Made by a program: the position numbers and the translations under genes. Of a stretch of DNA of 64,000 nt, positions 10,474-21,369 are shown one piece after another. Below the pieces are notes generated by a model. It was not told the origin of the DNA. It did not search any database and saw nothing but the letters and a program-made list of their open reading frames with translations. This DNA comes from Cristatella mucedo (lineage: Eukaryota; Bryozoa; Phylactolaemata; Cristatellidae), in the NCBI GenBank assembly GCA_009760855.2, contig WPIO01000036.1, positions 1,232,001 through 1,296,000 on the forward strand, written 5' to 3'. The stretch's first letter is position 1. Each line of letters opens with the position of its first letter.

Positions 10474-10849
10474 AGATTATGAAATATCACTAACCGACTT
10501 AACAATGTAAAGAGTTTTCATAACACCTATTTATGATTTGAATTAAAGTAGCAGCAAAATAGATGTAGTTGGCGCGTTGCTAAGTACAATATCTCATACA
10601 GGAAGTGAATTATTTCTTAAATGATGTACACAATTGCGATGAAGCAACGGTAAACGTGTTCACAATAATACAATTACTACCTTCCTAACCAAAGATGAAT
10701 TACTACAGTAGTAATCGTGCAGCTTTCTCGTCCATCACTTGAAAGATGCGTCGCTGAGAGCGCTCTTGGTGCGAACTTGCGGCAATAAATACATCCAGTC
10801 ACAACATTTAATTGCAGTATGTAATCGCAGGATCGGTTATTCTCGGCTA

Positions 10850-11260
10850 ATAAGGCAGGGCAAGCCAGATGATTGTATCCTTTGTGTAAGGTAGGATTAA
10901 GTCACCACGAATGGATTAGATTGAAAATCGCCTTCCGGGCCTTTGGTTCTTGTACCAGAGCTAAGGTGCTGTTACCTCACGATCTAGGCCACGGTTTCAA
11001 TTCAACCCTGCGGCGAGAAATTCTGTTTTTTTTCACTGTAAGCTAAGAGCCATCGAGGCTCTTCTACCTCTCCAGAAATGAGACTGCTAAATCAGCTAGC
11101 TTTTACTTTACGTTATTACCGTTAAGACGGAAATCTTTCTTAAAGAGACTCCACCCTGCCTAAATTCACGTGGCAAAATTGTTTTCTTGAATACCCTTCG
11201 AGCGTCGTGTGACACGAATGCCTTCTTCTAGACACAATCCTATTGAATATCAGGTGAAGA
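10850..11260 (+). repeat. Block S copy 2 with old SINE V-like element
   Basis: Matches 1,392-1,830 and 21,370-21,965. It contains the SINE-like AAATGAGACTGCTAAATCAG end and then TTTCTTAAAGAGACTCCACC. It lies just downstream of block G in the same order as in the next unit. Confidence 0.7.
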
Positions 11261-11429
11261 CTAGCGGCTGAAAATAAGGTAGCCCTATTTTCATTGAATC
11301 CACCTACAAATAGGCCATCTTCTACTCTAAATTTAAAGGTACCATATAGTTTTAGATGTGACGCAAGACTATTGCCACGTTAAAGAGCATTAAGCATTTT
11401 TACAGTTGTGATTTCCTGACTTAGCCCCA

Positions 11430-12483
11430 CAGTTTTCCGAAAAACTTTTTAAAAATTACAAGATTCAGCAAGCTAAATCATGGGGAGCGCGGCTGATATT
11501 ATTTCGAGCGCATATTATTCCGAGCAGGCGGCTTTTGACGCTCAAGCTTTAGCTGAATCACATTTCCCTACAGCAAAAGCATTGGTCGTGTATCGCCTAC
11601 GAATGCCGCTTTAGCTGAGTCATGCTCTCACATCCCACTCTCACGCGCGCGAGGGACTACCTCCGCTGCGGCATGGCTGAGACAGATTCGCGGATACTTT
11701 TTTGTGGGCGCGCCCACTCTTTTCAGGCAGCTGCCGAACGTGAAAACGAATAGGTCTTAACCGCGAAGGGCCACGGCGTGTCTCGCTTGCGCCTCGTCTG
11801 TTCGCGGATCCTCTTTTTCAATGCTTTTATAGTGAAACAAACGGCTCATTCTCACCTTCGATTAGGACCGGAACTTACCTAGTGAATTACTTGTCTGTCG
11901 ACTTTCGAGAGGCGTCGGCGCAACGTCCGGGATTGCCGAGCTGCTGCAGGGCAATGGGCCGGGCTGCGAGGCGCAATGCCAATTTAAGCAGCGCGAGCGC
12001 CGGTATGTGGCACTTGACCTTCACCGCTGGCAACAGTCTTACAGTTTATCAGATTACCTGCGGCGCGCGCCGTAAGGGAGTCTACCGACTTCCGCCGGTA
12101 GGCGCGACTTACGCAATCCTGAGCATAGCGTTTCAATGCGACGATCAATGTACTTCAGGGAAGACAAGAATCTGTATCGTCAAAGAAAATAGCGACAACC
12201 TGCGCTGTGCCTGAGTACTCTGCAGGCCGTAGTGGGGCATGCTGTCGATTTAAAGTCTGAATTCAGAAAACGCTAGAAAGCCGTATTTGCAAGCAGCCAT
12301 CCAGACGCTGTTCGTGTTGGTTGCTAAAACTGTAAAAATGAGAGATTTTTTGAAAGAATTGGTTGGAAAATTAAATGCAGATACAAGAAACTTTTTTGAC
12401 TTGGCGTGAATCTAAACAAGTTCAAGTCATATGGGTACCTGGAGTTTCCTTTAAAAGCTTCTGAAGTTTTGAACGCAGAGCTC
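11430..12483. repeat. Duplication block X, copy 1
   Basis: Matches 22,130-23,246. The middle is GC-rich, with CGCGCGCGAG, GGGCGCGCCCAC and several CpGs. An ORF of 110 codons at 11,882-12,214 is not kept in the second copy, so I do not treat it as a gene. The block lies upstream of the peptide gene on the gene's own strand and could carry regulatory sequence. That is inference only. Confidence 0.75.
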
Positions 12484-12612
12484 GTTAGACTAAGTTGGTA
12501 AGGTGCTCGCCCCGACCAAGGTCTGGCCTCGATCATGGGCTTGAGCCCATGGCATTTTTGAAGCGCTTGAATAAAGATTAAGTTCTCTCAGGGCGCTATG
12601 CAAATGAACTAT
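12484..12612 (+). repeat. SINE A shared between units
   Basis: tRNA-like head GGTAAGGTGCTCGCCCCGAC and a LINE-like tail AGATTAAGTTCTCTCAGGGC. The same insertion, at the same place in block X, is present at 23,247-23,395, so it predates the duplication. Confidence 0.8.
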
Positions 12613-12837
12613 ATTTTTTGACTAACTAAAATGACGTAAAGAGAGGACTTGACATACCGAAATAAAAAAGGAAGCTAAAACACGCCTGTTCTTCACAGCA
12701 TTCTCAAGCCTGCTAATTTAGGTTCGCTGTAAAGTTTTCTCGTTTCTGTAAACTCGCGTTGCCGTACATACATCTTGTACTGTGCGGCAGAAGCAGTATG
12801 TATAGCATTTTTTTCAAGATCATGTCCCTAAGGCAAA

Positions 12838-12960
12838 CATGCTAAAGTTGACTGATCAGCATTTCTTTTTGGAGCTGAATTAACTTTTCGCATTCTGCGA
12901 CGAACGGCGAGGGTAGATTTTGCTAGTTTTTGCCAAAATTAAAGCAAGATTAAAAACTGT
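12838..12960. repeat. Duplication block E, copy 2
   Basis: Same block as 3,080-3,215. Its link to R1 is broken here by about 1.3 kb of inserted sequence. Confidence 0.7.
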
Positions 12961-14266
12961 ACAACAGCGCCGGCCTTGCTCAATTTTAGGGTGCACAAGA
13001 ACTACTCAGCAGGAAACACCTCTGTCCTACAGTCAAGAGCAAGAGGACGCAGGCCTCGTAGTAGGATCATGAGGTGACTGATATCGGCTGCTGGCCTGTC
13101 AACCATAGAGTCATGGCTGGCAATTTAATAATAATAATAACAACAATGCACTTGATAAAGCGGCCTCAGAGAACTCAATCTCTTTCTAGGCGCTTTACAT
13201 TTTAGAATAGGGCACCGCTTGCCCAAGGTCGCTGTCGCCGCCAGCCGTCCTAGAGTGGCTGGACGGGTTTCTGTGAGAACGAGAGAGGTGGCTGTGAAGA
13301 CCACTTGCATTCTCGAGCTATGAGCAAGAGGACGCGAAGGTCGCCGTAGGATCATGAGGTGATTGATATTGGCTGGGTTGTCAACCCCATCGTCCCGGCT
13401 AGTCGTATAATGGTAGGACGACGCTCGCTCGGGGTTTCTCCTTCGTCTTCGGCTCCGTTGTGACGCCGTCGCCAGTAGTTGCCGGACTCGTCTCTCTGAA
13501 AGCGAGGAAAGAGGGCGGGCTGTTCGCCGGCGATAGACGGACAGGACGTTACATGGTCAGGAGGGTTCAGTGGGCCGCACCGAATACGGTCGTATCGCGC
13601 CCGAGCTCGCATTTTATGCTTGCGCTTTGTACTTTTCGTGTGTGCGCGCCCGTGGTCTCGGCATAAGGATTAGCCGAAGCAAACTAGAAGTAGTTCGGTG
13701 TGGTGTGTCAGATATTTCGGTGGTTCGGGCTCCTCCGTTTATTAAGGTCATCCCCCGACTCGTGATGTAGGTAGCCTAAGTGCAGAGCAGTGCTTCCTGT
13801 GCAAGAGTGCTTGCAGTAGTTCACGAGGTATTCCAGCCTTCAGAATGGAAGCGGAGCCCTAGTTCTCCAATCAGGGTCTACGGTCTGGTTCGGGCTCGTC
13901 CGTCTTGTTCGGGTCGTTCCCCACAATAGACGTCGGTAGCCTAAGTGCGGTGACGTTATTCGCCCGCAAGCGTGCTTGCGCTGTTGTGAGTCTGTGAGGA
14001 GTTCGGAGATAAAACTGAGCTAGACGCGCAGCTACGTTGCGCTTGAAAATAAAGCTCAGTAAAATCCCCTATTTGTGCGTGTCTCTTTCTAATTTACGCC
14101 ACGGACTCACGACCCCCCTTATTAACGACAAGTAGGTCAGCGCCGGAAACACTCGTTTCGTGGCGGCCTGCTTATTGGGCGTAGGCGCGCACCGGACCGC
14201 ATTCGGCCGTAGGCCACGTTGCTCGGTAACCGGCTGGTTACGCATATTCCACCCAGCCTTCGTCGT
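12961..14266. mobile_element. Insertion separating block E from R1, LTR-like
   Basis: Flanked by TTAAAAACTG on the left and GTTAAAAAAACTG on the right, where uninterrupted copies have a single such sequence. It holds a 60-bp direct repeat (13,040-13,095 and 13,320-13,388), a LINE A tail, and a tandem repeat of about 155 bp (13,725-13,830 and 13,878-14,000). Near 14,050 it has GAAAATAAAGC and a GT-rich run resembling an LTR R-U5 end. No pol is visible. The last 145 bp equal block P at 286-425. Confidence 0.45.
13120..13205 (-). mobile_element. LINE A 3' tail fragment
   Basis: (AAT)n, then TGCACTTGATAAAGCGGCCT and TCTTTCTAGGCGCTTTACAT on the plus strand. This is the minus-strand LINE A terminus only. 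Confidence 0.85.
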
Positions 14267-14490
14267 TAAAAAAACTGTTATTGAATATATTTTTCGACGT
14301 GCTTACGTTCTGCAGTGGTAAATTACATCGCAGCTAACTATGTCGGTATAGGAGCTGCTCAAAAGTGGCGTTATACTTAAATAGATGTGACGCTCTGAAT
14401 CTGATTTCACATTTCCGATGAAAGGCTGACTGGAGAATCTTGCAGTTGGGAAATTTGATATATATTTCATCAAGCAAATGTAAGTAATAT
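14122..14490. repeat. Blocks P and R1, unit 2
   Basis: P (14,122-14,265) and R1 (14,276-14,490) align with 286-425 and 436-655. Confidence 0.75.
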
Positions 14491-15620
14491 AATTGTATCT
14501 CCGTCTGTAAAGCCACAAAGTTACACAGACTGTGTAGGTGTTACGTAGGAGAGTTTTGTATTGCTCACAGCCTAAGCGGGTTTCGGTACGCATTCTTTAG
14601 CCAACAGACTTCGTCTCACGCAACAGAGAGAAAGTGATTGATAAGCATGGCACAGTTAGGAGAGTAGTTGAGGCAGTGAGTAGCATGGAAGTAGCAGCTC
14701 AAGATGGCTGGAAGGGTGTGCCATAGTCGGCAGCATGAGATTAATTGTCTTTCCGTAACAATCGTGGAAGTGAGTTCCGCAATCTAGGACCTGCAGAGGT
14801 AAAGCTTCTGCCGCCAACGGTATCTAAGCGGAGGAATGAAACAGATAAAGTATTGCTTATAAATGACCTAGGGGTATGCGACGGCTAAACCTGAGGTAGC
14901 AGTTCAGCTAGGTACGGAGGAGCCAAGCCGGAGCCGGCCTTGTGGGTCAGCGTAAGACCTTTGCTCTGTATCCGTTGATCAACCGACAGCCATCCTATCT
15001 CTTTTAGCAAAGAAGATACCTGGTCAAATATCTGGCATTTGCCAACTAACCTTGCAGCCATATTCATAGCCAGTTGCAATGGCCTAGTAGCTTTTTTTGG
15101 TAATGCAATGTAATGTATCTCCGTCAATAACTCCACAAAGTCATAAAGACCATGTGGGTGTTACGCAGGAGAGTTTTGTATAGCGCACTCACAGCCTAAG
15201 CGGCTTTCGGTACGCATTCGGTAGCCAACAGACTTCGTCTCACGCAACAGAGAGAGAGTGGGAAGCATAGCAGAGTTAGGAGAGCAGTTGAAGGTAGTGA
15301 GTAGCATATAAGTAGCAGTTCAGGACCGCTGAAAAAGATGTGCCATAGTCGGCAGTTGGAGAGTAGTTGTCGTCGCGTTAGAATTGTGAAAGCGAGTTCC
15401 ACAGTCTAGGACCTGCAGAGCTAAAGCTTCTGTCGCCAACTGTCTTTAAGCGGAGGAATGGAACAGCTAATTTATTGTCCACACAGGACCTCAGGGCACG
15501 TACAGGCTGAAACTGATGCAGCAGTTCAGCTAGGTACGAAGGAGCCAAGCCGTGGCGGGCCTTGTGGGTCAGTGTAAGAACTTTGCTCTGTAGCTCAGCC
15601 AATAGGGAATTACTGTTGGC
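14491..15620 (-). mobile_element. LINE B, orthologous to the copy at 656-1,385, with nested LINE B
   Basis: The outer element covers 14,491-15,102 and 15,591-15,620 and matches 656-1,385. A second, 5'-truncated LINE B occupies 15,103-15,590. It starts with its own tail AATGCAATGTAATGTATC and splits the outer sequence TTTTTTGGTAGCTCAGCC. Both encode only degraded C-terminal parts of the LINE protein. Confidence 0.8.
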
Positions 15621-15629
15621 CAACACGTC

Positions 15630-16944
15630 AGGGCTAGCCAGATTGCATTCTGTGTCTAAGGTTGCATCAAGTCACCACGAGTGAGGTAGATTGAAATTGA
15701 GGACGTGTATGTGAGAACTAGAGCATATAGGTCACCTAAAATTCTTATTGTACCATCTCCGGAAGTGACGGCTTTGAGCAGCTGGATCCGTGGGAAAGAG
15801 AGGCCGAAGCTTGCACAAGAGCAAGTACTGAAGCGCCCCCTCGTAACAGGATACGCTCCCGGTAATTGGGCGGAATTGCACCGGTCAGGCGCCATGCAAA
15901 CGTGCCGGGCAGCAGGTGGTACAAAGAGCACGTTCTTGCATTAGCTGAGCAGTGTCAAAACAGGAAGTTACAGAATGCCCCAGACTAGTCTGTGCTATAA
16001 GCTAGCCAATAGTAGGGTTGATCGTTATATTTCGCAACAGCCGTAACAGTATACGCCTAGGTCTTAGGATCGGACTAGAAAGGCTGCCGAGAAATAGTTG
16101 CAATATCTATTTACCCCGTACTTTTCATTTACCCTGTACCATGAACCTAGCACAACAGTAAGTGTATCACAAAGATTGCTTCGGAGCCTACTGAGCCTGA
16201 AACATATTGAGACACCGTGGCCATCACATGCAAGCTCCCATCGGGCATGTACTTCCCACTTCCGGATGCCGGTGGAACTAAGCTGCTTCATCAAGCTCTG
16301 GGATGAAACTCTCCGCTTCCATCACCATACAATTCATGCAATACGGAACCGCGAATGCCTTCTCGAAATCACCTATGCCTAAAGCAAATGGAAAAGAGCT
16401 TTATTTTTTCTCAAACGAAATTTCTTCGGTAGTTAGTACAAAGATGGTTTGAAATTCTGTGCTGGTGCTGTTTCGCACTTGGCCGTCTTCAGGTTCGTAC
16501 ACGCAGCATGCTCTGTGCTACTACTCAAATTATTTAGGGGCTAGGCGGTCACAATACTGCAGAGTAGTATCAGAGTACTATCTAAAATCAGTTCAAACGC
16601 CAATGTTAATTCCGGAAACAAAAATCGTTGCGCATTGCACGGCTTCGGCTTCTTACGCAGCCTCGACCGTAGATTAATTCGCTCTCGCTTCCCCGCTGTT
16701 ACAGTTTATGAGCCGCAAATTATGAATACCATTTATAATCTGGCTGATTTAGCTCGCCGCCGTTTCAATACGTTTATAGCATCTCGCTTCTTCATTTACT
16801 AAACAAAACTTAAAAAAGGTCCAGGGTGGATCGCCTTCGCTACGCGTGTTATGAGATGGTTTCCACAGGGGATCTTCAATTATTTTCGAAGCAATAACTC
16901 AGTTTCACAATCGCTAAGGAAATTATTTTCCAGGACATGTACAA
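15630..16944. repeat. Blocks S (partial) and Y, unit 2
   Basis: 15,630-15,690 is the start of the old SINE block. It then jumps at about 15,697 to Y, so unit 2 lacks the material at about 1,455-1,985 of unit 1. Y matches 1,985-3,060 and then continues with GGATCGCCTTCGCTACGC, shared with about 38,162 in the third Y copy. Confidence 0.75.
15705..15944 (+). other. Plus-strand ORF in block Y with conserved stop
   Basis: A 79-codon frame whose last 65 or so codons, from about 15,750, are also open in the third copy (about 33,155-33,353). It ends with the same stop in all three copies. Between copies 2 and 3, five of the eight changed codons from about 15,770 onward are synonymous. That hints at past selection on this frame but is too few to prove it. 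Copy 1 has a premature TAG at 2,125. The product is basic, with no signal peptide or known domain. It could be a terminal exon, or a pseudo-exon, of an unidentified gene. Confidence 0.25.
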
Positions 16945-17760
16945 TTTTAATGTCCGTCTGTAATTCAATAAAGCCACAAAGGCTAAGTGTCTGCTAGGCA
17001 GGAAAGTTTTTTATAGCACGCTCACAGCCTACGGGGCTTTTGGTACGTATTCGGTAGCCAACTATTTAATCTCGCGCAACAAAGAGAAAGTGAGAGGCAT
17101 AGCCAAGTTAGTAAAGCCGTTGAGGTAGTGAGTAGCACGGCAGTAGCAGCTCAGGACGGATTGAAAGGATGTTCCATTGCCGTCAGCATGAGGGTAGTTG
17201 TCGTTGCGTACGAATTGTGAAAGTGAGTTCCAAAGTCTGGGGTCTGCAGAGCAAACGCTTCTGTCGCCAACGGTCTTCAAGCGGAGGAATGGAACGGCTG
17301 CTTTATTGGTGGCGATGGCTAGCTGTGGAAGCAGTGTCTTTCACGAAGCTTTTGAGACTTAGGTATCTGTCAAAGACAACACCTGAATTCCGAACACGAT
17401 GGTCATGCAAAAGTATCCTCTATTAGAAGAGAACAGCCTTCTAATCGCGCCACACGCTTTGGCTGTCTTGTCAGCAACAGTTCCGTGTTATCGTCGTTCA
17501 GTTCAAGGAAACTTGCCCACATCCAGGATCTAATGACTGCAAGGCAAGAATTCAGTGTATCAGTCGCTGCAGCAGATTCCGGTAGTTTAAATATCAAATA
17601 CAGCTCATCATCTTCAGCATAAAAGTAATATCCTATTCCGTGGGCCCAAATAACCTTTCCTAAAGTTCAGTATACACGGAGAGCACCAAAAAGCCGAGGA
17701 CGGACCCTTGTGGAACTCCACAAGTAACTGATCTGGAGTATGAGACCTGACCCCTACACG
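16945..17760 (-). mobile_element. LINE B, degraded
   Basis: Minus-strand LINE B with 3' end near TTTTAATGTCCGTCTGTAAT. It carries parts of the C-terminal region (GDRSVCSADPRLWNSLSQF type) and, after an internal deletion near 17,310, RT palm fragments around 17,450-17,740. It is frameshifted and inactive. Confidence 0.75.
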
Positions 17761-17764
17761 ACAC

Positions 17765-18310
17765 GGATTGATCACGTGCTGTTCGAATATGTCGCTAGGC
17801 TGGCTGGCCCGGGCCATTGAAGGCCATAGCATAAAAACGCTATAGCGAAGTTGCGTAAATTTTCGAATGTGAACCCGGACCGCTATTTTCTTTAACGTAG
17901 AATGGAACTGAATTCACGCTACGCCTATCGCAGGAACGGCAGTTGCCTCGCTTTTTGAGTATATAGGGAGGCTGGCAGGCCCGGGCCATCAGAGACCATA
18001 CCATGACAACGTCCATACGCTGCTATTTTATTAAATATATTTGATTATCCCGGATCGCTGTTTTTTGCAATGTGGAATTAAAACCGCAGTTGCAAAATGC
18101 TTATCGTGGAGAGATCAGTTATATTGAAGTTTAAATATGTCGGGAAACTTGCTCGGCTAGGCCATAGCATGAAAAAAAACCTGCGCTATGCTAATAAATT
18201 TTGTTTCTAAAAATTCAGAATACTATCTTCGACTATGTGATGTCGAAATTGCAGTTGCGCAACGCTTATTGCGGAAATATCGGCCGTACCGCAGCTTGAG
18301 TGTGTAGGGG
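17765..18310 (+). repeat. Satellite monomers, unit 2
   Basis: Three monomers with GGCTGGCTGGCCCGGGCCAT near 17,798, GGCAGGCCCGGGCCATCAGA near 17,971 and GGCTAGGCCATAGCATGA near 18,155. Spacing is about 175 bp. They occupy the same position upstream of block G as the longer array in unit 1. Confidence 0.75.
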
Positions 18311-19102
18311 GCTTACAGCTTTAGTACAGCTTTCTTGTAGGGTAAGGTTTTAGCAGCGAACAATTTATTTCTAATGAACCGGTCGAAGCCATTTCTGGCG
18401 TACGCACTTTGATCTCCAGTTAGAACGCCGCAGCTATCTCTTTCACTTTTGACATTTTAAAGTTGTGCATTTTCTAATCTAATTAATCAGTATTAGTTTG
18501 GTAATTGAGTATTGAAAGGAACCCTTAATTATTTTTAACGTGGCGCTACCTTTAAACCATTGTTCGTGTCCGCTTTTTCTCAAGCGTATTCCAAATTTCT
18601 TTAATTTCTACCTCTCTCTGATACGAAGTGCTTCTCTGGCTTTGGCAACAAATAGAGGATTTGTGTCTTTTATGAAGTTGGTTGATTGAATCCAAATTGC
18701 AGCTGTGTTCCGAGGGCGTTCAAAAGCCCGGACGTGGACATCGATTCACTACTGAGAATTAAAGCTTAATCATTGTCTTGATTGTACAGTTGATAGACGA
18801 GCCTTACAAAAGTCCATCCCGCAAGTATATCACTAATTCCCCGCTAGTAACCAAAACAAGATGCATCTTCGTAAAGTAATAAGTAATTCTTTTAGCGATA
18901 TCAGTGAACTTGGTTTCTTTCTAAAAAATTAATTAGGTAACTAATTAATTAATAAGGAATAGTTGTCACAGAAAGAACACGCATAACACGATTAAGATAG
19001 TGAGTTTAATTCAGAAACAGAAAGTACTCGTTTATCGTCTCATAAGTCTTCGATGCATGCACTTTTTAATTGAAGAAATATTGACGTGGAATTTGATGTA
19101 CT

Positions 19103-19110
19103 GGATTTAT
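19103..19110 (-). terminator. Candidate poly(A) signal for peptide gene 2
   Basis: GGATTTATTTAC on the plus strand reads GTAAATAAATCC on the gene strand. It is the counterpart of the site at about 9,925. Confidence 0.5.
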
Positions 19111-19289
19111 TTACTATGCTTTATCTAACAAGACAAAGTCGAATGACGTCTCGAAATATGTTCTCACAGGTCCCGCTGCTTAAACTTTATTAAACAACTT
19201 CTCTGTCACGAACTCATGCGAATGATTCAACTTGAAATGTAGACCACTTTTGTTTAATAATCCGGCTGTACGTTAACAATATCGTCAAA

Positions 19290-19499
19290 TCAACTCAGGT
19301 TAGGTCTCATCGCACCCATGGAATTCGGGCTTGATTGATGGCACACACACGTTTTGCCTCCTTGCGTTGAGTTAACTCGACACAAACCACGACCACGTGG
19401 ACAGTGAGCGCAATCACCAGAATTTCGGCAGGCAGCACCACTTACTGTCACCAATGCGCTCAATAAGGCAATTGTGACAGCTATGATAGTGAACTTCAT
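19290..19499 (-). CDS. Small secreted cysteine-rich peptide 2
   Basis: A 69-residue precursor paralogous to the product of 10,102-10,335. Residues 1 to about 21 (MKFTIIAVTIALLSALVTVSG) are a clear signal peptide. The mature part has six cysteines spaced C-x5-C-x2-C-x6-C-x10-C-x-C, with the segment GRGLCR shared with copy 1, and a short Cys-free tail. Both paralogues keep the signal peptide, all cysteines and an open frame despite many substitutions, which argues for a functional secreted disulfide-rich peptide. Function is unknown; host defence, protease inhibition and venom- or saliva-type roles are open. The 5' UTR has a complete small intron (19,555-19,637) with consensus donor and acceptor. 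Confidence 0.78.
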   Translation of the reverse strand: MKFTIIAVTIALLSALVTVSGAACRNSGDCAHCPRGRGLCRVNSTQGGKTCVCHQSSPNSMGAMRPNLS

Positions 19500-19554
19500 T
19501 TTGATGTGCTCACAATAGGCACTCGGAGGCTCTGAAACTTGCTCCTTTGTAGAT

Positions 19555-19637
19555 CTGCAAGAGAGTCATAAGAGGAATGTCACTATTTATGTCACTCCTA
19601 AAAGCAAAGTTTGCTGCTAAAAATACGTGATACTTAC
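19555..19637 (-). promoter_or_regulatory. Predicted 5' UTR intron of peptide gene 2
   Basis: On the gene strand the interval begins GTAAGTATC and ends CTCTCTTGCAG, an 83-nt intron with strong splice signals. Exon 2 would start at 19,554, 55 nt before the ATG at 19,499. The region upstream of 19,638 would hold exon 1 and the promoter; I see no certain TATA box. Confidence 0.6.
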
Positions 19638-19894
19638 ATAAAAGTTAAGAAACAGAGGTAACCGGCTTAACAATGTTAACAATTTCTATAGCAACGATTC
19701 GTGGCGTCAATTTAAGTAGCGGCAAGATAGATGTACGTAAATTACTCGTTTCTAATAAAACATCGCATGCAGTGCATGGCTCTTCTCTTAAATGATGTTC
19801 ACAGTTCTGACGGAGCAGCGAAAATGCATATAAAATTGAAATATTACGACCTTTGAAGCAAAAATAAATTCCTACCTTGGTAATCACACAGCTT

Positions 19895-21254
19895 AATATC
19901 GATCACAAATTTCTTCTAGAGCGCCTCTCATTTCGCCTGGGCATCACTGGCATTGCTCTGAATGGTTCAGGTCCTATTTCAGTGGGAGACTCCAAAGTAT
20001 TGACGTAAATTGACAAAGATCATCCGAGGAACCTCTGAAATATAGGGTACCTCAGGGCTCCGCGCGTGGTCCAGTTCTTTTCACGGTTTATACTCTCTCT
20101 CTCTTTCTCTCTTTCTCTCTCTTGCTGATGTGATTGCCAAGCACTATCGAGGCTTTCACTTCTATGCGGATGACACTCAGTTGTAGCTTTGCTTTGATCC
20201 CTCCCAGCCTTCGAGCACCTCGAATTCTCTTAACTCACTTACTGCATGTATTGGCGGCATCCGCACATGGATGGCTGCACATTTTTTTAAACTAAACATG
20301 ATAAAACTAACTTTTTACTTATGGGAAAACCCACTGTGATTCACGAATTGGAAAGGCTGACTCTCAAAATTGGCTCTGCCAGCATATCTCCTGTTGCATC
20401 AGCTCGAAATCTAGGTGTCATATTCCAAAGTGACCTCTCGTTAGACGACATAACAGCTCCACAGTCAAATCTGCCTATTTCAGCTTCATAACTTTGCTAA
20501 AATTCGGGCTTGTTTAGATAAGGATACCACGTCCAAGTTAGTCCATGCATTCGTGACATCCCGTCTCAACTTCTGCAACTCACTGCTTATTGGCCCACCG
20601 GCATGTGCGATCAGGCGATTGCAGCTGGTACAAGACTCCGCAGCTAGCCTTGTCTGTCGTGAGCGTCGCAGTTGCCACACTACATCACTTCTCGCCGACC
20701 TGCACTGGCTACCAGTCAAGCAACGGATTGACTTCAAGGTTTTGTCGCTCACTTTTAGGTCACTTCATTCTTTGGCTCCAGCCTATCTCTCAGATCTACT
20801 CCCCCACCAGGCCAAGCATCGTACCACCCGCTTTTCGGAATCCAACAGTCTATGAATACCTCGTACAAACCTCAAATCCTTTGGAGACCGTGCATTTAGT
20901 TCGTATGATCCCAAAGCCTGGAACTCCCTCCCGACTTGCGTCAGAACATCCCATGACTTGACTACATCTAAAAAGAACTTAAAAACACACCTATTTAGGA
21001 AAGCATTTAGTGGGTCCCTGTGATTCGTCCTTCATGTGCTTATGCGTGCTGACACTGTGCATGCTGCCACTAACCACATTTGCATGCTGACCCTCTGCAT
21101 GTCACCCCTAACCATGTTATTCATGTTGTTTATCAAGCATGATATTACTCACCATTCAATCGCGTTTCCCTTTGCAGCAAATGTAAAGCGCCTAGAAAGA
21201 GATTGAGTTCTCTGAGGGCGCTTTATCAAGTGCATTATTACTATTATTGTTATT
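19895..21254 (+). mobile_element. LINE A, 5'-truncated, with datable empty site
   Basis: A 1.36-kb L2-like element. It enters the RT at the IDHKFLLERL segment of motif A and has VPQGSARGPVLFTVYTL (motif B) and FYADDTQL with the catalytic YADD, followed by an in-frame stop. Later come ARNLGVIFQSDLSL, the C-terminal region and the hairpin/(ATT)n end. A CT microsatellite lies at about 20,090-20,124. The paralogous site at 10,725/10,726 is empty. Stops and frameshifts make it inactive. Confidence 0.9.
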
Positions 21255-21369
21255 CCTCATCCAACACTAAAGCAGCGTACCGCTGGATGCGCTCGCTAAG
21301 TGAGAACATGCAGCAATAAATACATTTAGTTATTATCTGTAATTGTAGAATGTTTTTTGCAGGATCGAT

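Larger units (their letters stand above)
8950..10725. repeat. Duplication block G, copy 1 (peptide gene 1 and flanks)
   Basis: Aligns with 18,330-19,894 throughout, including ATGAACCGGTYGAAGC near 9,077 and 18,373, the 3' flank, the coding exon and the 5' UTR. Non-coding parts show many substitutions and indels, so the duplication is fairly old. The 9,160-9,890 stretch holds no gene that I can see. Confidence 0.85.
18330..19894. repeat. Duplication block G, copy 2 (peptide gene 2 and flanks)
   Basis: Aligned with 8,950-10,725. The right edge is cut by a LINE A insertion at 19,895. Confidence 0.85.

Noticed and set aside
11882-12214. 110-codon ORF in block X
   Set aside because: The paralogous sequence in unit 2 does not keep the frame, so selection on it is unlikely.
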